This document shows, piece after piece, positions 33,749 to 43,052 of a stretch of DNA of 46,080 nucleotides (positions are counted from its first letter, which is position 1; each line of letters begins with the position of its first letter). The notes beneath the pieces were generated by a model. That model searched no databases, had not been told where the DNA came from, and saw only the letters and a list, made by a program, of their open reading frames with translations. Both the position numbers and the translations under genes were made by a program. The DNA comes from CAZOJJ01 sp964580105 (lineage in GTDB: Bacteria > Bacteroidota > Rhodothermia > Rhodothermales > Rubricoccaceae), in NCBI GenBank assembly GCA_964580105.1, contig CAZOJJ010000024.1, positions 1 through 46,080 of the forward strand, given 5' to 3'.

Positions 33749-34977
33749 TGCCGGCCGAGAAACGGATCCCAGACTCCCCGATGCGTCTCCTCATCAATGC
33801 CGCTTCGGCCCACATGGGCGGGGCGGTGACGTACCTGCAGAACGTGCTGCGCTGGCTCCCCCGCCTCGCGCCCCACGACGAGGTGGTCGTCTACCTGCCC
33901 GAGGCCACCCGGGCGTTGATGGAGTCGCACCTCGGAGAGACGTCTGTCACCTTCCACGCCTATCCGCATGCCGACACCGGTGGCGCGGCGCGTCTCTACT
34001 TCGACCAGGTGACCGTACCGCGTCTGCTGCGGCAGCACCGGGCCGACGTGCTCTTCTCCTCGACCGGGTTCGGGACGTTCATGAGCCCGCGCCCGGAGGT
34101 GCTGCTCGTTCGCAACCCGGTCTATTTCAGCCCCGAGTTCCACGCGAGGTACCGCGCGCTGGGCCGGAGCCTCCGCCGCAATACGGTCCGCCGCCTCCAC
34201 AGCCTCGCCTCGATCCGCTACGCCGACACCGTGCTGTTCCCGACGCGCGCGATGCAGGACATGGTGGAGCGCTACGGCCGGATCGAGCCCGGCAAGACCG
34301 AGGTGCTCCATTACGGGTTCGACCACGAGGCGTTCGCCGCGCGCGCCGAGGCGCCGTACATGCGCGCCGACGACCTGGCCCGCTGGCGGAGCGAGGGCCA
34401 TCGGCTCATCCTCAACGTCTCCACCTACGCCGTCCACAAGAACTACGAGGTGCTCACGGAGGCGCTGGCCCTCTTGAAAGCCCGGGGGCGTGCGGTCAAG
34501 CTGCTGCTGACGACCTCGCGTGAGAAGACGGGCGACAAGGCGGAGTACGACGCCTGGCGCGCTCGCTATCACGACCTCGGCCTCGCCGACGACGTGGTTG
34601 AGCTGGGCTACGTCCCCTACAACCAGCTCGGCGCGCTCTACGACGCGGTGGACGTGTACGCCTTCCCGTCGTTCACCGAATCGTTCGGCCACTCGCTCGT
34701 CGAGGCGATGGCGGCGGGGCTGCCCGTGGTGGCGTCGGACATGGCCGTGAACCGCGAGCTGTGCGCCGCGGCCGGCGCCTACTTCTCGACCTTCGACCCG
34801 GCCGACGCCGCCCGTGTTCTCGGCGAGGTGCTGGACGACCCGGATCGGCGCGCCGCCATGCGGGCCGCCTCGCTGGAGCGGGCGAAGGACTTCTCCTGGG
34901 AGCGCTACGTCCGCTCGCTCCTCGGCGTATTCCGGGCGCTCGCGCCGGGCGTCCACCGCGCCCCCGTTCCTGCCTGA
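33748..34977 (+). CDS. Glycosyltransferase family 4
   Basis: A 409-residue GT-B glycosyltransferase. The core begins MRLLINAASAHMGGAVTYLQ and has LFSSTGFGTFM and RNPVYFSPEFH. The donor half has ILNVSTYAVHKNYEVLTEAL, VVELGYVPYNQLGALYDAV and FPSFTESFGHSLVEAMAAG (E-x7-E). Two starts are possible: the ATG at 33748, coupled to the previous stop through TGATG, or the ATG at 33781, which removes an 11-residue leader. Cytoplasmic; the sugar is unknown. Confidence 0.86.
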   Translation: MPAEKRIPDSPMRLLINAASAHMGGAVTYLQNVLRWLPRLAPHDEVVVYLPEATRALMESHLGETSVTFHAYPHADTGGAARLYFDQVTVPRLLRQHRADVLFSSTGFGTFMSPRPEVLLVRNPVYFSPEFHARYRALGRSLRRNTVRRLHSLASIRYADTVLFPTRAMQDMVERYGRIEPGKTEVLHYGFDHEAFAARAEAPYMRADDLARWRSEGHRLILNVSTYAVHKNYEVLTEALALLKARGRAVKLLLTTSREKTGDKAEYDAWRARYHDLGLADDVVELGYVPYNQLGALYDAVDVYAFPSFTESFGHSLVEAMAAGLPVVASDMAVNRELCAAAGAYFSTFDPADAARVLGEVLDDPDRRAAMRAASLERAKDFSWERYVRSLLGVFRALAPGVHRAPVPA

Positions 34978-34988
34978 AGCGACTGCGT

Positions 34989-35861
34989 ATGCCGACCGTC
35001 CCGGTTTCCGTACTCATCGCCGCGCGCAACGAGGAGCAGAACCTGCCCCGCTGCCTCGAACCGCTCCAGGGCTGGGCGGACGAGGTCGTCGTCGTCGATT
35101 CGCAGAGCACGGACCGTACCGTCGAGATCGCCGAGGCAGCCGGGGCGACGGTCCTCCAGTTCCACTACGCCGGGGGATGGCCGAAGAAGCGGCAGTGGGC
35201 GCTCGACACGTTCGCCTTCCGCAACGACTGGATCCTGCTGCTCGACGCCGACGAGATCCTGCTCCCGCCCATCAAAGACGAGATCGCCGCGGCCGTCGCG
35301 GTGGGCGTGCACGACGGCTACTGGCTCCGCTTCCAGCTCCACTTCCTCGGCCGCCCCCTCCGCCACGGCGGCTTCGACCTCTGGAAGCTGTTTCTCTTCC
35401 GGAAGGGGAAGGGCCGCTACGAACGCCGCATCGTGGGCGAGCAGACGACCTCGATGAGCGACATCGAGGTCCACGAGCACGTCGTCGTGGACGGGACCGT
35501 GGGGCGGCTCCGGCACCCGATCCGCCACGAGAACTGGAACTCGCTCTTCCGCTACATCGCCAAGCACAACGAGTACTCGGACTGGGAGGCGCGGGTCTAC
35601 TTCGAGGGCCAGCACGGCGAGCTGGAGCCGAGGCTCTTCGGCGGGACGCAGGCGCAGCAGCGGCGGTGGCTCAAGAAGCGGCTCGTCCGCCTGCCGGGCT
35701 TCCCGCTGATGACCTTTCTTTACCACTACCTCGTCCGCCTCGGCTTCCTCGACGGCCGGGCCGGGCTTATCTATTGCGGCCTCAAGGGCATCCAGCGCTT
35801 CCACACCAAGGCCAAGCTCTACGAACTGGAGCGCAACGCCTCCGCCTCTCACCCCGACTGA
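34989..35861 (+). CDS. Glycosyltransferase family 2 (WaaE/KdtX-like)
   Basis: A 290-residue GT-A protein with VSVLIAARNEEQNLPRCLEP, DEVVVVDSQSTDRTVEIAE, GGWPKKRQWALDTF and WILLLDADEIL (DXD metal site). The middle carries FRKGKGRYERRIVGEQTT and VHEHVVVDG, both typical of the WaaE/KdtX beta-glucosyltransferase-like group. The C-terminus has a hydrophobic segment (FPLMTFLYHYLVRLGFLDG) that could bind the membrane. Start at the ATG at 34989, 11 bp after the previous stop. Role: addition of a beta-linked hexose to the repeat unit, by analogy. Confidence 0.87.
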   Translation: MPTVPVSVLIAARNEEQNLPRCLEPLQGWADEVVVVDSQSTDRTVEIAEAAGATVLQFHYAGGWPKKRQWALDTFAFRNDWILLLDADEILLPPIKDEIAAAVAVGVHDGYWLRFQLHFLGRPLRHGGFDLWKLFLFRKGKGRYERRIVGEQTTSMSDIEVHEHVVVDGTVGRLRHPIRHENWNSLFRYIAKHNEYSDWEARVYFEGQHGELEPRLFGGTQAQQRRWLKKRLVRLPGFPLMTFLYHYLVRLGFLDGRAGLIYCGLKGIQRFHTKAKLYELERNASASHPD

Positions 35862-35869
35862 CCCGCAGC

Positions 35870-38062
35870 GTGCAGCAGATCGTCCAGAACGTCAAGTCCG
35901 GCGAAACGTCCCTCGAAACCGTTCCTCCGCCGGCCCTCATGCCGGGCGGCGTGCGCCTCCGCACGGCCGCCTCGCTGATCTCGGCCGGGACGGAGCGCAT
36001 GATCATCGACCTTGCGCAAAAGGGGTACCTCGGCAAGGCGCAGGCGCGGCCCGACCTCGTCCGCCAGGTGCTCACCAAGGCGAAGAAGGAGGGCTGGCTC
36101 AACACGTACCACAACGTGATGAGCAAGCTGGAGAAGCCGCTGCCACTGGGCTACAGCGCCGCCGGCGTCGTCGAGGCGGTGAGCGCGGGCGTCGAGGGCT
36201 TCCAGGTGGGGGACCGCGTGGCAGTCGCGGGCGCGGGCTACGCCAACCACGCCGAGGTCAACGTCGTCCCGAAGAACCTCGTTGCGGCCATCCCGGACGG
36301 CGTCTCGTTCGAGGAGGCGAGCTACTCGACCGTCGCGGCCATCGCGCTCCAGGGCGTGCGCCTGGCGAAGCCGGAGCTGGGCGACAACGTGGCCGTCGTC
36401 GGCCTCGGGCTGATCGGGCTCATCGCCGTGCAGCTGCTCAAGGCCAACGGCTGCCGCGTCATCGGCCTCGACCTCGACGCCGACAAGGTCCGCCTCGGGC
36501 TCGACCTCGGCATGGACGCGGCCGTCCTCCCCGGCGAGGACGCCGAGGCGGCCGTGGAGCGCTTCACGCGCGGGCGCGGCGCCGATCACACGGTCATCAC
36601 CGCCGCCACGAAGGGCAACGGCCCCATCGAGCTCGCGGGCGCCGTCACGCGCAGCCGCGGGCAGGTCGTCGTCGTCGGCGCCGTCGGCATGGACATCCCG
36701 CGTGACCTCTACTACAAGAAGGAACTCACGACGAAGGTCTCGATGTCGTACGGCCCCGGCCGCTACGACCCGTCCTACGAGGAGGGCGGCGTGGACTATC
36801 CGTACGACTTCGTGCGCTGGACCGAGCAGCGCAACCTCGAAGCCGTGCTCGATTTGATGGCGCAGGGAAAGCTGGACGTCACGACGCTCACGACGCACCG
36901 CTTCCCGTTCGACCGCGCGCTCGACGCCTACGACCTCATCCAGAATGGCGGCGAGCCGTACGTCGGCATCGTGCTGGAGTACGACGTGGACCGGCCGCAG
37001 CCGGACGTCATCCGCCTCGCACCGAGCACGGCGCACGAACCGAAGACGACGCTCCGCACCGGGTTCGTCGGCGCGGGCAACTACGCGGCGCTGCACCTGC
37101 TCCCGCACCTGCAGAAAGACGAGCGCGTCGCCTTCGCCGGCCTCGTCACGGCGACGGGCGTGAACGGACGGCAGAAGGCCGAGAAGTTCGGGTTCGCCTT
37201 CTGCACGACCGAGTTCGACGCGCTCCTGAAGGAGTCCGACGTCGACGCCGTCTTCATCGCCACGCGCCATTCGACCCACGCCGACTTTACGGTCCGGGCC
37301 CTCGAAGCGGGCAAGCACGTCTTCGTCGAGAAGCCGATGGTCGTTACCGAGGACCAGCTGGCGGCCGTCGCCGGGGCCTACCGTGCGGCCAACGCGCAGC
37401 GCCCGACGGGGCTGATGGTCGGCCTCAACCGCCGCTTCGCGCCGATGGTGACCGCGCTCCGCGAGGCCACGAACGACGGGCAGCCCAAGCAGATGCTCTA
37501 CCGCGTCAACAGCGGCTTCCTGCCCACCGAGACATGGCTCCACGCGGAGGAGGAGGGCGGCGGCATGCTCGTCGGCGAGATGTGCCACTTCCTCGACCTG
37601 ATGCAGTTCGTCTGCGGCGAAACGCCCGTCCGCGTCTACGCCCAGTCGCTCACGCTGCCGACCGAGCGGCTCGCCGACCACGACAACGTGTCCCTCGTCG
37701 TCACCTTCAGCGGCGGCAGCACGGGCACGCTCTGCTACTCGACCGTCGGCGACAAGGCCGCGCCGAAGGAGCGGCTGGAGGTCTACGGCGGCGGCCGGGT
37801 GGCCGTCCTCGACGACTTCCGGCGGCTGGAGGTCACGCGCGGCGGCCGGACCACGCGGGAGAAGGCGGCGAACCAGGACAAGGGCCAGGCGCCGCAGCTC
37901 GCCGCCACCGTCGAGGGCTTCCTGAAGCGCGGCCAGGCGCCGATCCCATTCGAGGAGCTGGTGACCGGGATGCAGATGGTGTTCGCCGCGAAGCGGTCGC
38001 TCGCCACCGGCCGGCCGGTCGAGCTGGCCGAGGTCGCCGTTCCCGAACCGGCCATCGCCTGA
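35870..38062 (+). CDS. Two-domain oxidoreductase (zinc-dehydrogenase-like + Gfo/Idh/MocA)
   Basis: A 730-residue fusion. Residues 1-370 resemble a medium-chain alcohol dehydrogenase (LISAGTERMII, PLGYSAAGVVEAV, GDRVAVAGAGYANHAE, nucleotide loop VVGLGLIGLIAVQLL). Residues 395-715 are a Gfo/Idh/MocA oxidoreductase (FVGAGNYAALHLLP near 399, HVFVEKPMV with EKP at 487-489, NRRFAPMV). This architecture recurs in exopolysaccharide loci beside heparinase II/III-like proteins, as here (10 bp gap). Substrates are probably sugar nucleotides or glycan-derived sugars but are not established. Start at a GTG, since the conserved QQIVQNVKSGE N-terminus begins there. Confidence 0.87.
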   Translation: MQQIVQNVKSGETSLETVPPPALMPGGVRLRTAASLISAGTERMIIDLAQKGYLGKAQARPDLVRQVLTKAKKEGWLNTYHNVMSKLEKPLPLGYSAAGVVEAVSAGVEGFQVGDRVAVAGAGYANHAEVNVVPKNLVAAIPDGVSFEEASYSTVAAIALQGVRLAKPELGDNVAVVGLGLIGLIAVQLLKANGCRVIGLDLDADKVRLGLDLGMDAAVLPGEDAEAAVERFTRGRGADHTVITAATKGNGPIELAGAVTRSRGQVVVVGAVGMDIPRDLYYKKELTTKVSMSYGPGRYDPSYEEGGVDYPYDFVRWTEQRNLEAVLDLMAQGKLDVTTLTTHRFPFDRALDAYDLIQNGGEPYVGIVLEYDVDRPQPDVIRLAPSTAHEPKTTLRTGFVGAGNYAALHLLPHLQKDERVAFAGLVTATGVNGRQKAEKFGFAFCTTEFDALLKESDVDAVFIATRHSTHADFTVRALEAGKHVFVEKPMVVTEDQLAAVAGAYRAANAQRPTGLMVGLNRRFAPMVTALREATNDGQPKQMLYRVNSGFLPTETWLHAEEEGGGMLVGEMCHFLDLMQFVCGETPVRVYAQSLTLPTERLADHDNVSLVVTFSGGSTGTLCYSTVGDKAAPKERLEVYGGGRVAVLDDFRRLEVTRGGRTTREKAANQDKGQAPQLAATVEGFLKRGQAPIPFEELVTGMQMVFAAKRSLATGRPVELAEVAVPEPAIA

Positions 38063-38072
38063 GCGAGACCGG

Positions 38073-39707
38073 ATGGCCGGACCGATCGACACCGCGCTCC
38101 GCTACGCCCGCACGCTCCGCCACCTCCGGCCCGTCCAGCTCGCCGGGCGCGTGGCGGCGGAGGGGCGGCGCCGGCTGCGGTGGGTCCACGTGCCCGAGCC
38201 GCCGCCCGATCTGCGGGCACGCGGACTCCGGCCGCACACGCCGTTCCTCACACACGATCCCTGGAACGACGCCGATTCGGTACGCCGGGGCCGCTTCACG
38301 TTTCTGAACGAGACGCGCGACCTCGGGCGGCCCGTGGACTGGTCGGCGCCCGGCGCGCCGCTCCTCTGGCGGTTCAACCTCCACTACGGCCACTACCTCG
38401 ACCTCCTGCCCGAGGCGGACGCCCTCGCGCTCGTGCGCGAATGGATCGCGGCGAACCCGGTGGGGGAGGGCGTCGGCTGGCACCCGTACCCGACGGCCCT
38501 CCGGCTCATCGCGCTCACCAAGCGTGGGCTGCCCGGCACCGACGTAGACCGCAGTCTCTACCGGCAGGCGGCGTGGCTCTACCGGACGCTGGAGGTCTAC
38601 CACCCGGGCAACCACCTCCTCGAAAACGCCCGAGCGCTCGCCCTCGCCGGCCGCTACTTCGAGGGGCAGGGCGAGGCCGGCCGCTGGCTCCGGCGCGGGC
38701 TGGCGATCTTCAGGCGCGAGGTGTCCGAGCAGGTGCTCCCCGACGGCGGCTACTTCGAGCGCAGCCCGATGTACCACGCGCTCATGCTGGAGGGGGCCCT
38801 CGACCTCCTCAACGTGCTGCCGAACGACCACCCGGACCGCCCGCTCCTGGCGGATACGGCTGCGCGGATGCGCGACTACCTCGCCTCCATACGGCACCCC
38901 GACGGCGAGATCCCGCTCTTCAACGACGCCACGCTGGAGATCGCCCCGCCCGCCTCGGCGCTCCTCGGCTACGCCGCACGCCTCCTGGACGGTGAGCCGA
39001 CGATCCAGCGGGCGTTCCTCGACACCGGCCGGTTCGTCCTCACCAGCCGCGACGCCTGGGTGATCGTGGACGGCGGGCCCATCGGCCCGGACCACCTCCC
39101 GGCGCACGCCCACGCCGACGTCTTCTCGTTCGAGGCCTCCTTCGGGGGGCACCGCTTCGTCGTGGACACGGGCGTGTTCGAGTACACGGCCGGGCCGAAC
39201 CGCTCGCACGACCGCAGCACGGCGGCGCACAACACCGTCGTCATCGACGGCGTGGACCAGGCCGAGTGCTGGGCGTCGTTCCGCGTCGCCCGCCGGTATC
39301 CGCCCGAGAACGTGATGTTCACGGAAGACGACGCCGGCTCCACCTTCGCCGGTACCTTCCGGGGCTACGGCAAGCTCCTCGGCGACGGCCTCGTCCACCG
39401 CCGCCGCGTAGCGGTCCAGCACGGGCGGCTGGCGGTCGAGGACGAGGTGACGGGGCGCGGCTCGCACCGCGTCGAGAGCCGCCTGCATCTGCACCCGGCC
39501 GTGACCGTCACGCCCGACGGCGACGCCCTCCGCCTCGGGCGCGACGGCGTCGAGGTCGTCCTGACGGCGAAGGGTGCGGCGTTCCGCGAGGAGCCGAGCC
39601 GCTACTCGCCGCGCTTCGGCGTGGCCGAGCCCAACCGCTGCCTCGTGCTGGCGCACGACGGCCCGCTGCCCGTCCGCTTCGCCTACACCCTCACGCCCGT
39701 CCGCTGA
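38073..39707 (+). CDS. Heparinase II/III-family protein
   Basis: A 544-residue protein with an (alpha/alpha)-toroid N-terminal half, including WRFNLHYGHYLDLLPE, VGWHPYPTALRLI and GNHLLENARALALAGRYF, and a C-terminal beta-sandwich of the heparinase II/III type beginning DHLPAHAHADVFSFEASFGG (H345-A-H347-A-D349) and AHNTVVIDGVDQAE. The family cleaves uronic-acid-containing polysaccharides such as heparin, heparosan and alginate by beta-elimination. In biosynthetic loci it may instead trim or modify the product. No signal peptide is visible, so it may act in the cytoplasm or the N-terminus may be atypical. It lies between the two-domain oxidoreductase and the WbuB-like transferase. Confidence 0.88.
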   Translation: MAGPIDTALRYARTLRHLRPVQLAGRVAAEGRRRLRWVHVPEPPPDLRARGLRPHTPFLTHDPWNDADSVRRGRFTFLNETRDLGRPVDWSAPGAPLLWRFNLHYGHYLDLLPEADALALVREWIAANPVGEGVGWHPYPTALRLIALTKRGLPGTDVDRSLYRQAAWLYRTLEVYHPGNHLLENARALALAGRYFEGQGEAGRWLRRGLAIFRREVSEQVLPDGGYFERSPMYHALMLEGALDLLNVLPNDHPDRPLLADTAARMRDYLASIRHPDGEIPLFNDATLEIAPPASALLGYAARLLDGEPTIQRAFLDTGRFVLTSRDAWVIVDGGPIGPDHLPAHAHADVFSFEASFGGHRFVVDTGVFEYTAGPNRSHDRSTAAHNTVVIDGVDQAECWASFRVARRYPPENVMFTEDDAGSTFAGTFRGYGKLLGDGLVHRRRVAVQHGRLAVEDEVTGRGSHRVESRLHLHPAVTVTPDGDALRLGRDGVEVVLTAKGAAFREEPSRYSPRFGVAEPNRCLVLAHDGPLPVRFAYTLTPVR

Positions 39708-39710
39708 CCG

Positions 39711-40970
39711 ATGCGCGTCCTCTTCCTGAGCGCCAACTTCCCGCCCGAGGTCAACGCCCCGGCGACGCGGCTCTTCGAGCACGCGCGCCGGTGGGTGGCC
39801 GACGGCGGCGAGGTGGAGGTCATCACGGACCCGCCCAACTACCCCGAGGGCGAGGTCTATGACGGCTACGAGAACCGTTATTGCAAAGAAAAAATCGGAC
39901 AGATCGAGGTGCACCGCGTGCCGATGTACCTCGCCGAGAACAAGGGCGGCGGCAAGCGCATCCTCTCGTACCTCTCGTTCATGGCCTCGGCCGTCTGGTT
40001 CAGCCGCAAGGCGACGCGGCCCGACGTGGTCGTCGCCACCTCGCCGCAGTTCTTCACGGCCGTCGCGGGCTACGTCGTGAGCCGGCTGAAGCGCACCCCG
40101 TTCGTGCTGGAGATCCGCGACCTCTGGCCGGAGTCCATCGTGGCGGTGGGGGCGATGCGCCGGAACGCGCTGATCCGCCTCTTCGAGCGCGTCGAGCGGT
40201 TCCTGTACCGGACGGCCGACCACGTCGTGGTGGTGACGCGCGCCTTCGAGCGGCACGTCGTGGCGAACGGGGCGCGGCCCGAAAACGTGACCGTGCTCAT
40301 GAACGGGGCCGACCTCGGCATCGCCGAGGCCGACCTCGACCCCGGCCTGCTGGCGGCGATCCGCGCCGAGCACGGGTTCGAGGGGAAGTTCGTCGCGGCC
40401 TACGCCGGGACTCTCGGCATGGCGCACCGGGCCGACGTGCTCCTCGACGCCGCGCAGCGGTGCCCGGACCCGGACGTCCTCTGGGTCGTCATCGGGACGG
40501 GGGCCGAGCGCGCCGCCCTCGAAGCCCGCGCCGCTCAGTTGAACCTGCCCAACTTCCGGCTGATCGACAAGCAGCCGAAGGACCGCATCCGCTACTTTCA
40601 CGCGTGCACGGACGTGGCCGTCGTCCACCTCCGCGACACGCCGCTCTTCCGCACCGTCATCCCGTCCAAGCTGTTCGAGGCGATGGCGGGCGGCATCCCG
40701 CTCGTTCACGGCGTCCGCGGCGAATCGGCCGCGCTGGTCGAGGCGTCGGGCGCCGGCCTCGTCGTCGAGCCGGAGGACCCCGACGCGCTCGTCGCCGCCG
40801 TCCGCCGCCTGAAGGACGACGCCGACCTGTACCGCCGGCTGTCCGAGGCCGGGCCGCCGTACGTCCGCGCCCACCACGACCGGCAGGTGCTCGCACGGCG
40901 CTACTGGGCGTTGCTGGAGCGCGTCGCCGCCCGCGAACCCGCCGCACCCGAACCCCTCCCCGCAGCATGA
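39711..40970 (+). CDS. WbuB-like glycosyltransferase family 4
   Basis: A 419-residue GT-B glycosyltransferase: VLFLSANFPPEVNAPATRLF, VITDPPNYPEGEVYDGYENR and RTPFVLEIRDLWPESI at the N-terminal side, then FVAAYAGTLGMAHRADVLLD, DVAVVHLRDTPLFRTVIPSK and LFEAMAGGIPLVHGVRGE. This is the WbuB/FucNAc-transferase-like pattern that acts on amino-sugar donors in O-antigen and capsule loci. It starts 3 bp after the heparinase-like gene and overlaps wecB by 4 bp. The donor may be an N-acetylated sugar made by the neighbouring enzymes. Confidence 0.88.
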   Translation: MRVLFLSANFPPEVNAPATRLFEHARRWVADGGEVEVITDPPNYPEGEVYDGYENRYCKEKIGQIEVHRVPMYLAENKGGGKRILSYLSFMASAVWFSRKATRPDVVVATSPQFFTAVAGYVVSRLKRTPFVLEIRDLWPESIVAVGAMRRNALIRLFERVERFLYRTADHVVVVTRAFERHVVANGARPENVTVLMNGADLGIAEADLDPGLLAAIRAEHGFEGKFVAAYAGTLGMAHRADVLLDAAQRCPDPDVLWVVIGTGAERAALEARAAQLNLPNFRLIDKQPKDRIRYFHACTDVAVVHLRDTPLFRTVIPSKLFEAMAGGIPLVHGVRGESAALVEASGAGLVVEPEDPDALVAAVRRLKDDADLYRRLSEAGPPYVRAHHDRQVLARRYWALLERVAAREPAAPEPLPAA

Positions 40971-42064
40971 CCGTCCTCAGCGTCGTCGGCGCCCGCCCCA
41001 ACTTCATGAAGGTCGGGCCGGTTCACCGCGCCCTCCAGGCCACGCCCGGCCTCACGTCCCGCATCGTCCACACCGGGCAGCACTACGACGCGAAGATGAG
41101 CGACGTGTTCTTCCGCCAGCTCGGCCTGCCGGAGCCGGACTTCTACCTCGGCATCGGCGGTGGCTCGCACGCGGAGAACACGGGGCGCGTGATGATCGCC
41201 TTCGAGGAGGTCGTCCTCCGCGAGCGGCCCGACCTCGTGCTCGTCGTGGGCGACGTGAACTCGACGCTCGCGGCGGCGCTGGTGGCGACGAAGCTCCACG
41301 TCCCCGTCGCCCACGTCGAGGCGGGCCTGCGCTCGGGCGACCGCGCGATGCCGGAGGAGATCAACCGGATCTGCACCGACGCCATCGCCGACCTCCTGTT
41401 CGTGACGGAGCAGAGCGGGCTCGACCACCTCCGCCGCGAGGGCGTGCCCGACGAGCGCGTCCACTTCGTCGGCAACGTGATGATCGACTCGCTCATCCAT
41501 CACCGCGCCAAGGCCGCCTCGGTGACGCTGCCGGACGAGCTGGGCGTTGAGCGCGGCGCGTACGCGCTGATGACGATGCACCGGCCCGCGAACGTGGACG
41601 ACCGCGCGGCGCTGGAGGAGATCGTGCGGATCGTCGAGCGCCTGGCGGCACGGCTGCCCGTCGTCTTTCCGATCCACCCGCGCACGCGGGCGCGGCTCGA
41701 TGAAACCGGGCTGCTCGGTCGGATCCGGTCGGTCGAAGGGCTGACGGCGCTGGAGCCCGTCGGCTACCTGGAGTTCCTGCACCTGATGGAGCACGCCCGC
41801 GTCGTCGTGACCGACTCCGGCGGCATCCAGGAGGAGACGACGTTCCTGCGCGTGCCGTGCCTCACGCTGCGCGACAGCACCGAGCGGCCGGTGACGGTCG
41901 AGATCGGGACGAACCGGCTGCTGCCGCTCGACGCCGTCGCCGTTGAGACCGAGGTGGCGCGGATGCTCGGCGGCGCGTGGCCGACGGGCGAGGTCCCGCC
42001 GCTGTGGGACGGCCATGCCGCCGAGCGCATCGCCGCCGTGCTGGCCGAGTACCTCGGCCGGTGA
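40967..42064 (+). CDS. wecB: UDP-N-acetylglucosamine 2-epimerase (non-hydrolysing)
   Basis: Interconverts UDP-GlcNAc and UDP-ManNAc. The 365-residue product shows VVGARPNFMKVGPVHRAL, HTGQHYDAKMSDVFF, VVGDVNSTLAAAL, HVEAGLRSGDRAMPEEINR, TMHRPANVDD and VTDSGGIQEETTFL, which together define the WecB/MnaA family. It starts within the previous stop and is the last gene of the polysaccharide operon; only 3 bp separate it from the convergent accD. With the WbpA-type dehydrogenase it gives a route to N-acetylated hexosaminuronic acids. Confidence 0.94.
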   Translation: MTVLSVVGARPNFMKVGPVHRALQATPGLTSRIVHTGQHYDAKMSDVFFRQLGLPEPDFYLGIGGGSHAENTGRVMIAFEEVVLRERPDLVLVVGDVNSTLAAALVATKLHVPVAHVEAGLRSGDRAMPEEINRICTDAIADLLFVTEQSGLDHLRREGVPDERVHFVGNVMIDSLIHHRAKAASVTLPDELGVERGAYALMTMHRPANVDDRAALEEIVRIVERLAARLPVVFPIHPRTRARLDETGLLGRIRSVEGLTALEPVGYLEFLHLMEHARVVVTDSGGIQEETTFLRVPCLTLRDSTERPVTVEIGTNRLLPLDAVAVETEVARMLGGAWPTGEVPPLWDGHAAERIAAVLAEYLGR

Positions 42065-42067
42065 CGC

Positions 42068-42991
42068 TCAGTCCGAGTCGGCGACGGGGCGGGAGGGGGC
42101 CTTCTGCCCGTTGCGGGTGACGGACGCCGGGGCGGGTGCCGCCTCGTTCTCGAAGAGCTGGTCGAGGAGGCCGATCAGCGTCGGCCGCAGCTCCGTGCGC
42201 GGCACGACGCGGTCGATGAACCCCTTCTCGACGAGGAACTCGGTGCGCTGGAAGCCCTTCGGCAGGTCGCGACCGATGGTCTCGCGGATCACGCGCGGCC
42301 CGGCGAAGCCGATGAGCGCGTTGGGCTCGGCGAAGTTGAAGTCACCCAGCATGGCGAAGGAGGCCGTCACGCCGCCCGTGGTGGGGTGCGTCATGAGCGA
42401 GAAGAAGGGGAGCCCCTTCTCGGCGAGGACGGCGAGGTTGGCGCTCGTCTTGGCCATCTGCATCAGGCTCAGCGCGCCCTCCATCATGCGCGCGCCGCCG
42501 CTCTGGCTCACGACGAGGCAGGCCGCGTCGCGCTCGGCCGCCCGGCGGATGGCCCGCGTGACGATCTCGCCCACGACCGAGCCCATCGAACCGCCGATGA
42601 ACGTGAAGTCCATCGCTGCCGTCGAGAGCGGGTGGCCGCCCACGGTGCCGAAGGCGGACACGGCCGCGTCGTTGAGACCGCTCGACCGCTCGGCCGCCTC
42701 GATCCGTTGCGGGTAGGCCTTGCGGTCGACGAAGCCGAGGGGGTCGGTCGAGTGGAGGTGGTCGTCGAAGCGCTCGTAGCGGCCGTCGTCGTAGAGGAGG
42801 TCGAAGTAGCCGAGCCCGCTCATGGCGTGGTGGTGGCCGCACTTGGGGCACACGCGGAGGGCGTCGTCCAGCTCGCGCTGGCTCATGATGTGGCCGCACG
42901 TCGGGCACTTGACCCAGTAGCCTTCCGGGGTCTCGTTGCGCTCGGCGGGTGTCGTCTGAATGCCGGCCGACTGCCGTTTGAACCAGGCCAT
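42068..42991 (-). CDS. accD: Acetyl-CoA carboxylase carboxyltransferase subunit beta
   Basis: Beta subunit of the carboxyltransferase that makes malonyl-CoA for fatty acid synthesis. The 307-residue product has the N-terminal C4 zinc ribbon (C29, C32, C48, C51: CPTCGH and CPKCGH), the crotonase-like core with SQSGGARMMEGALSLMQMAK, LPFFSLMTHPTTGGVTASFA, LIGFAGPRVIRETIG and GFQRTEFLVEKGFIDRVV. A short Ala/Pro-rich tail follows the core. It lies 61 bp downstream of tsaB on the same strand, likely cotranscribed, and is convergent with wecB. Confidence 0.96.
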   Translation of the reverse strand: MAWFKRQSAGIQTTPAERNETPEGYWVKCPTCGHIMSQRELDDALRVCPKCGHHHAMSGLGYFDLLYDDGRYERFDDHLHSTDPLGFVDRKAYPQRIEAAERSSGLNDAAVSAFGTVGGHPLSTAAMDFTFIGGSMGSVVGEIVTRAIRRAAERDAACLVVSQSGGARMMEGALSLMQMAKTSANLAVLAEKGLPFFSLMTHPTTGGVTASFAMLGDFNFAEPNALIGFAGPRVIRETIGRDLPKGFQRTEFLVEKGFIDRVVPRTELRPTLIGLLDQLFENEAAPAPASVTRNGQKAPSRPVADSD

Positions 42992-43052
42992 GGTATCGGG
43001 AAAGGGGAGCGAGGGAGGGGGAGAAGGGAGAGGAAGGAAGGCGGCGCCTCCT

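Noticed and set aside
37833..40877. 1014-codon minus-strand open frame
   Set aside because: Antisense of the oxidoreductase, heparinase-like and WbuB-like genes; Val/Arg/Glu-rich composition typical of antisense frames in GC-rich DNA.
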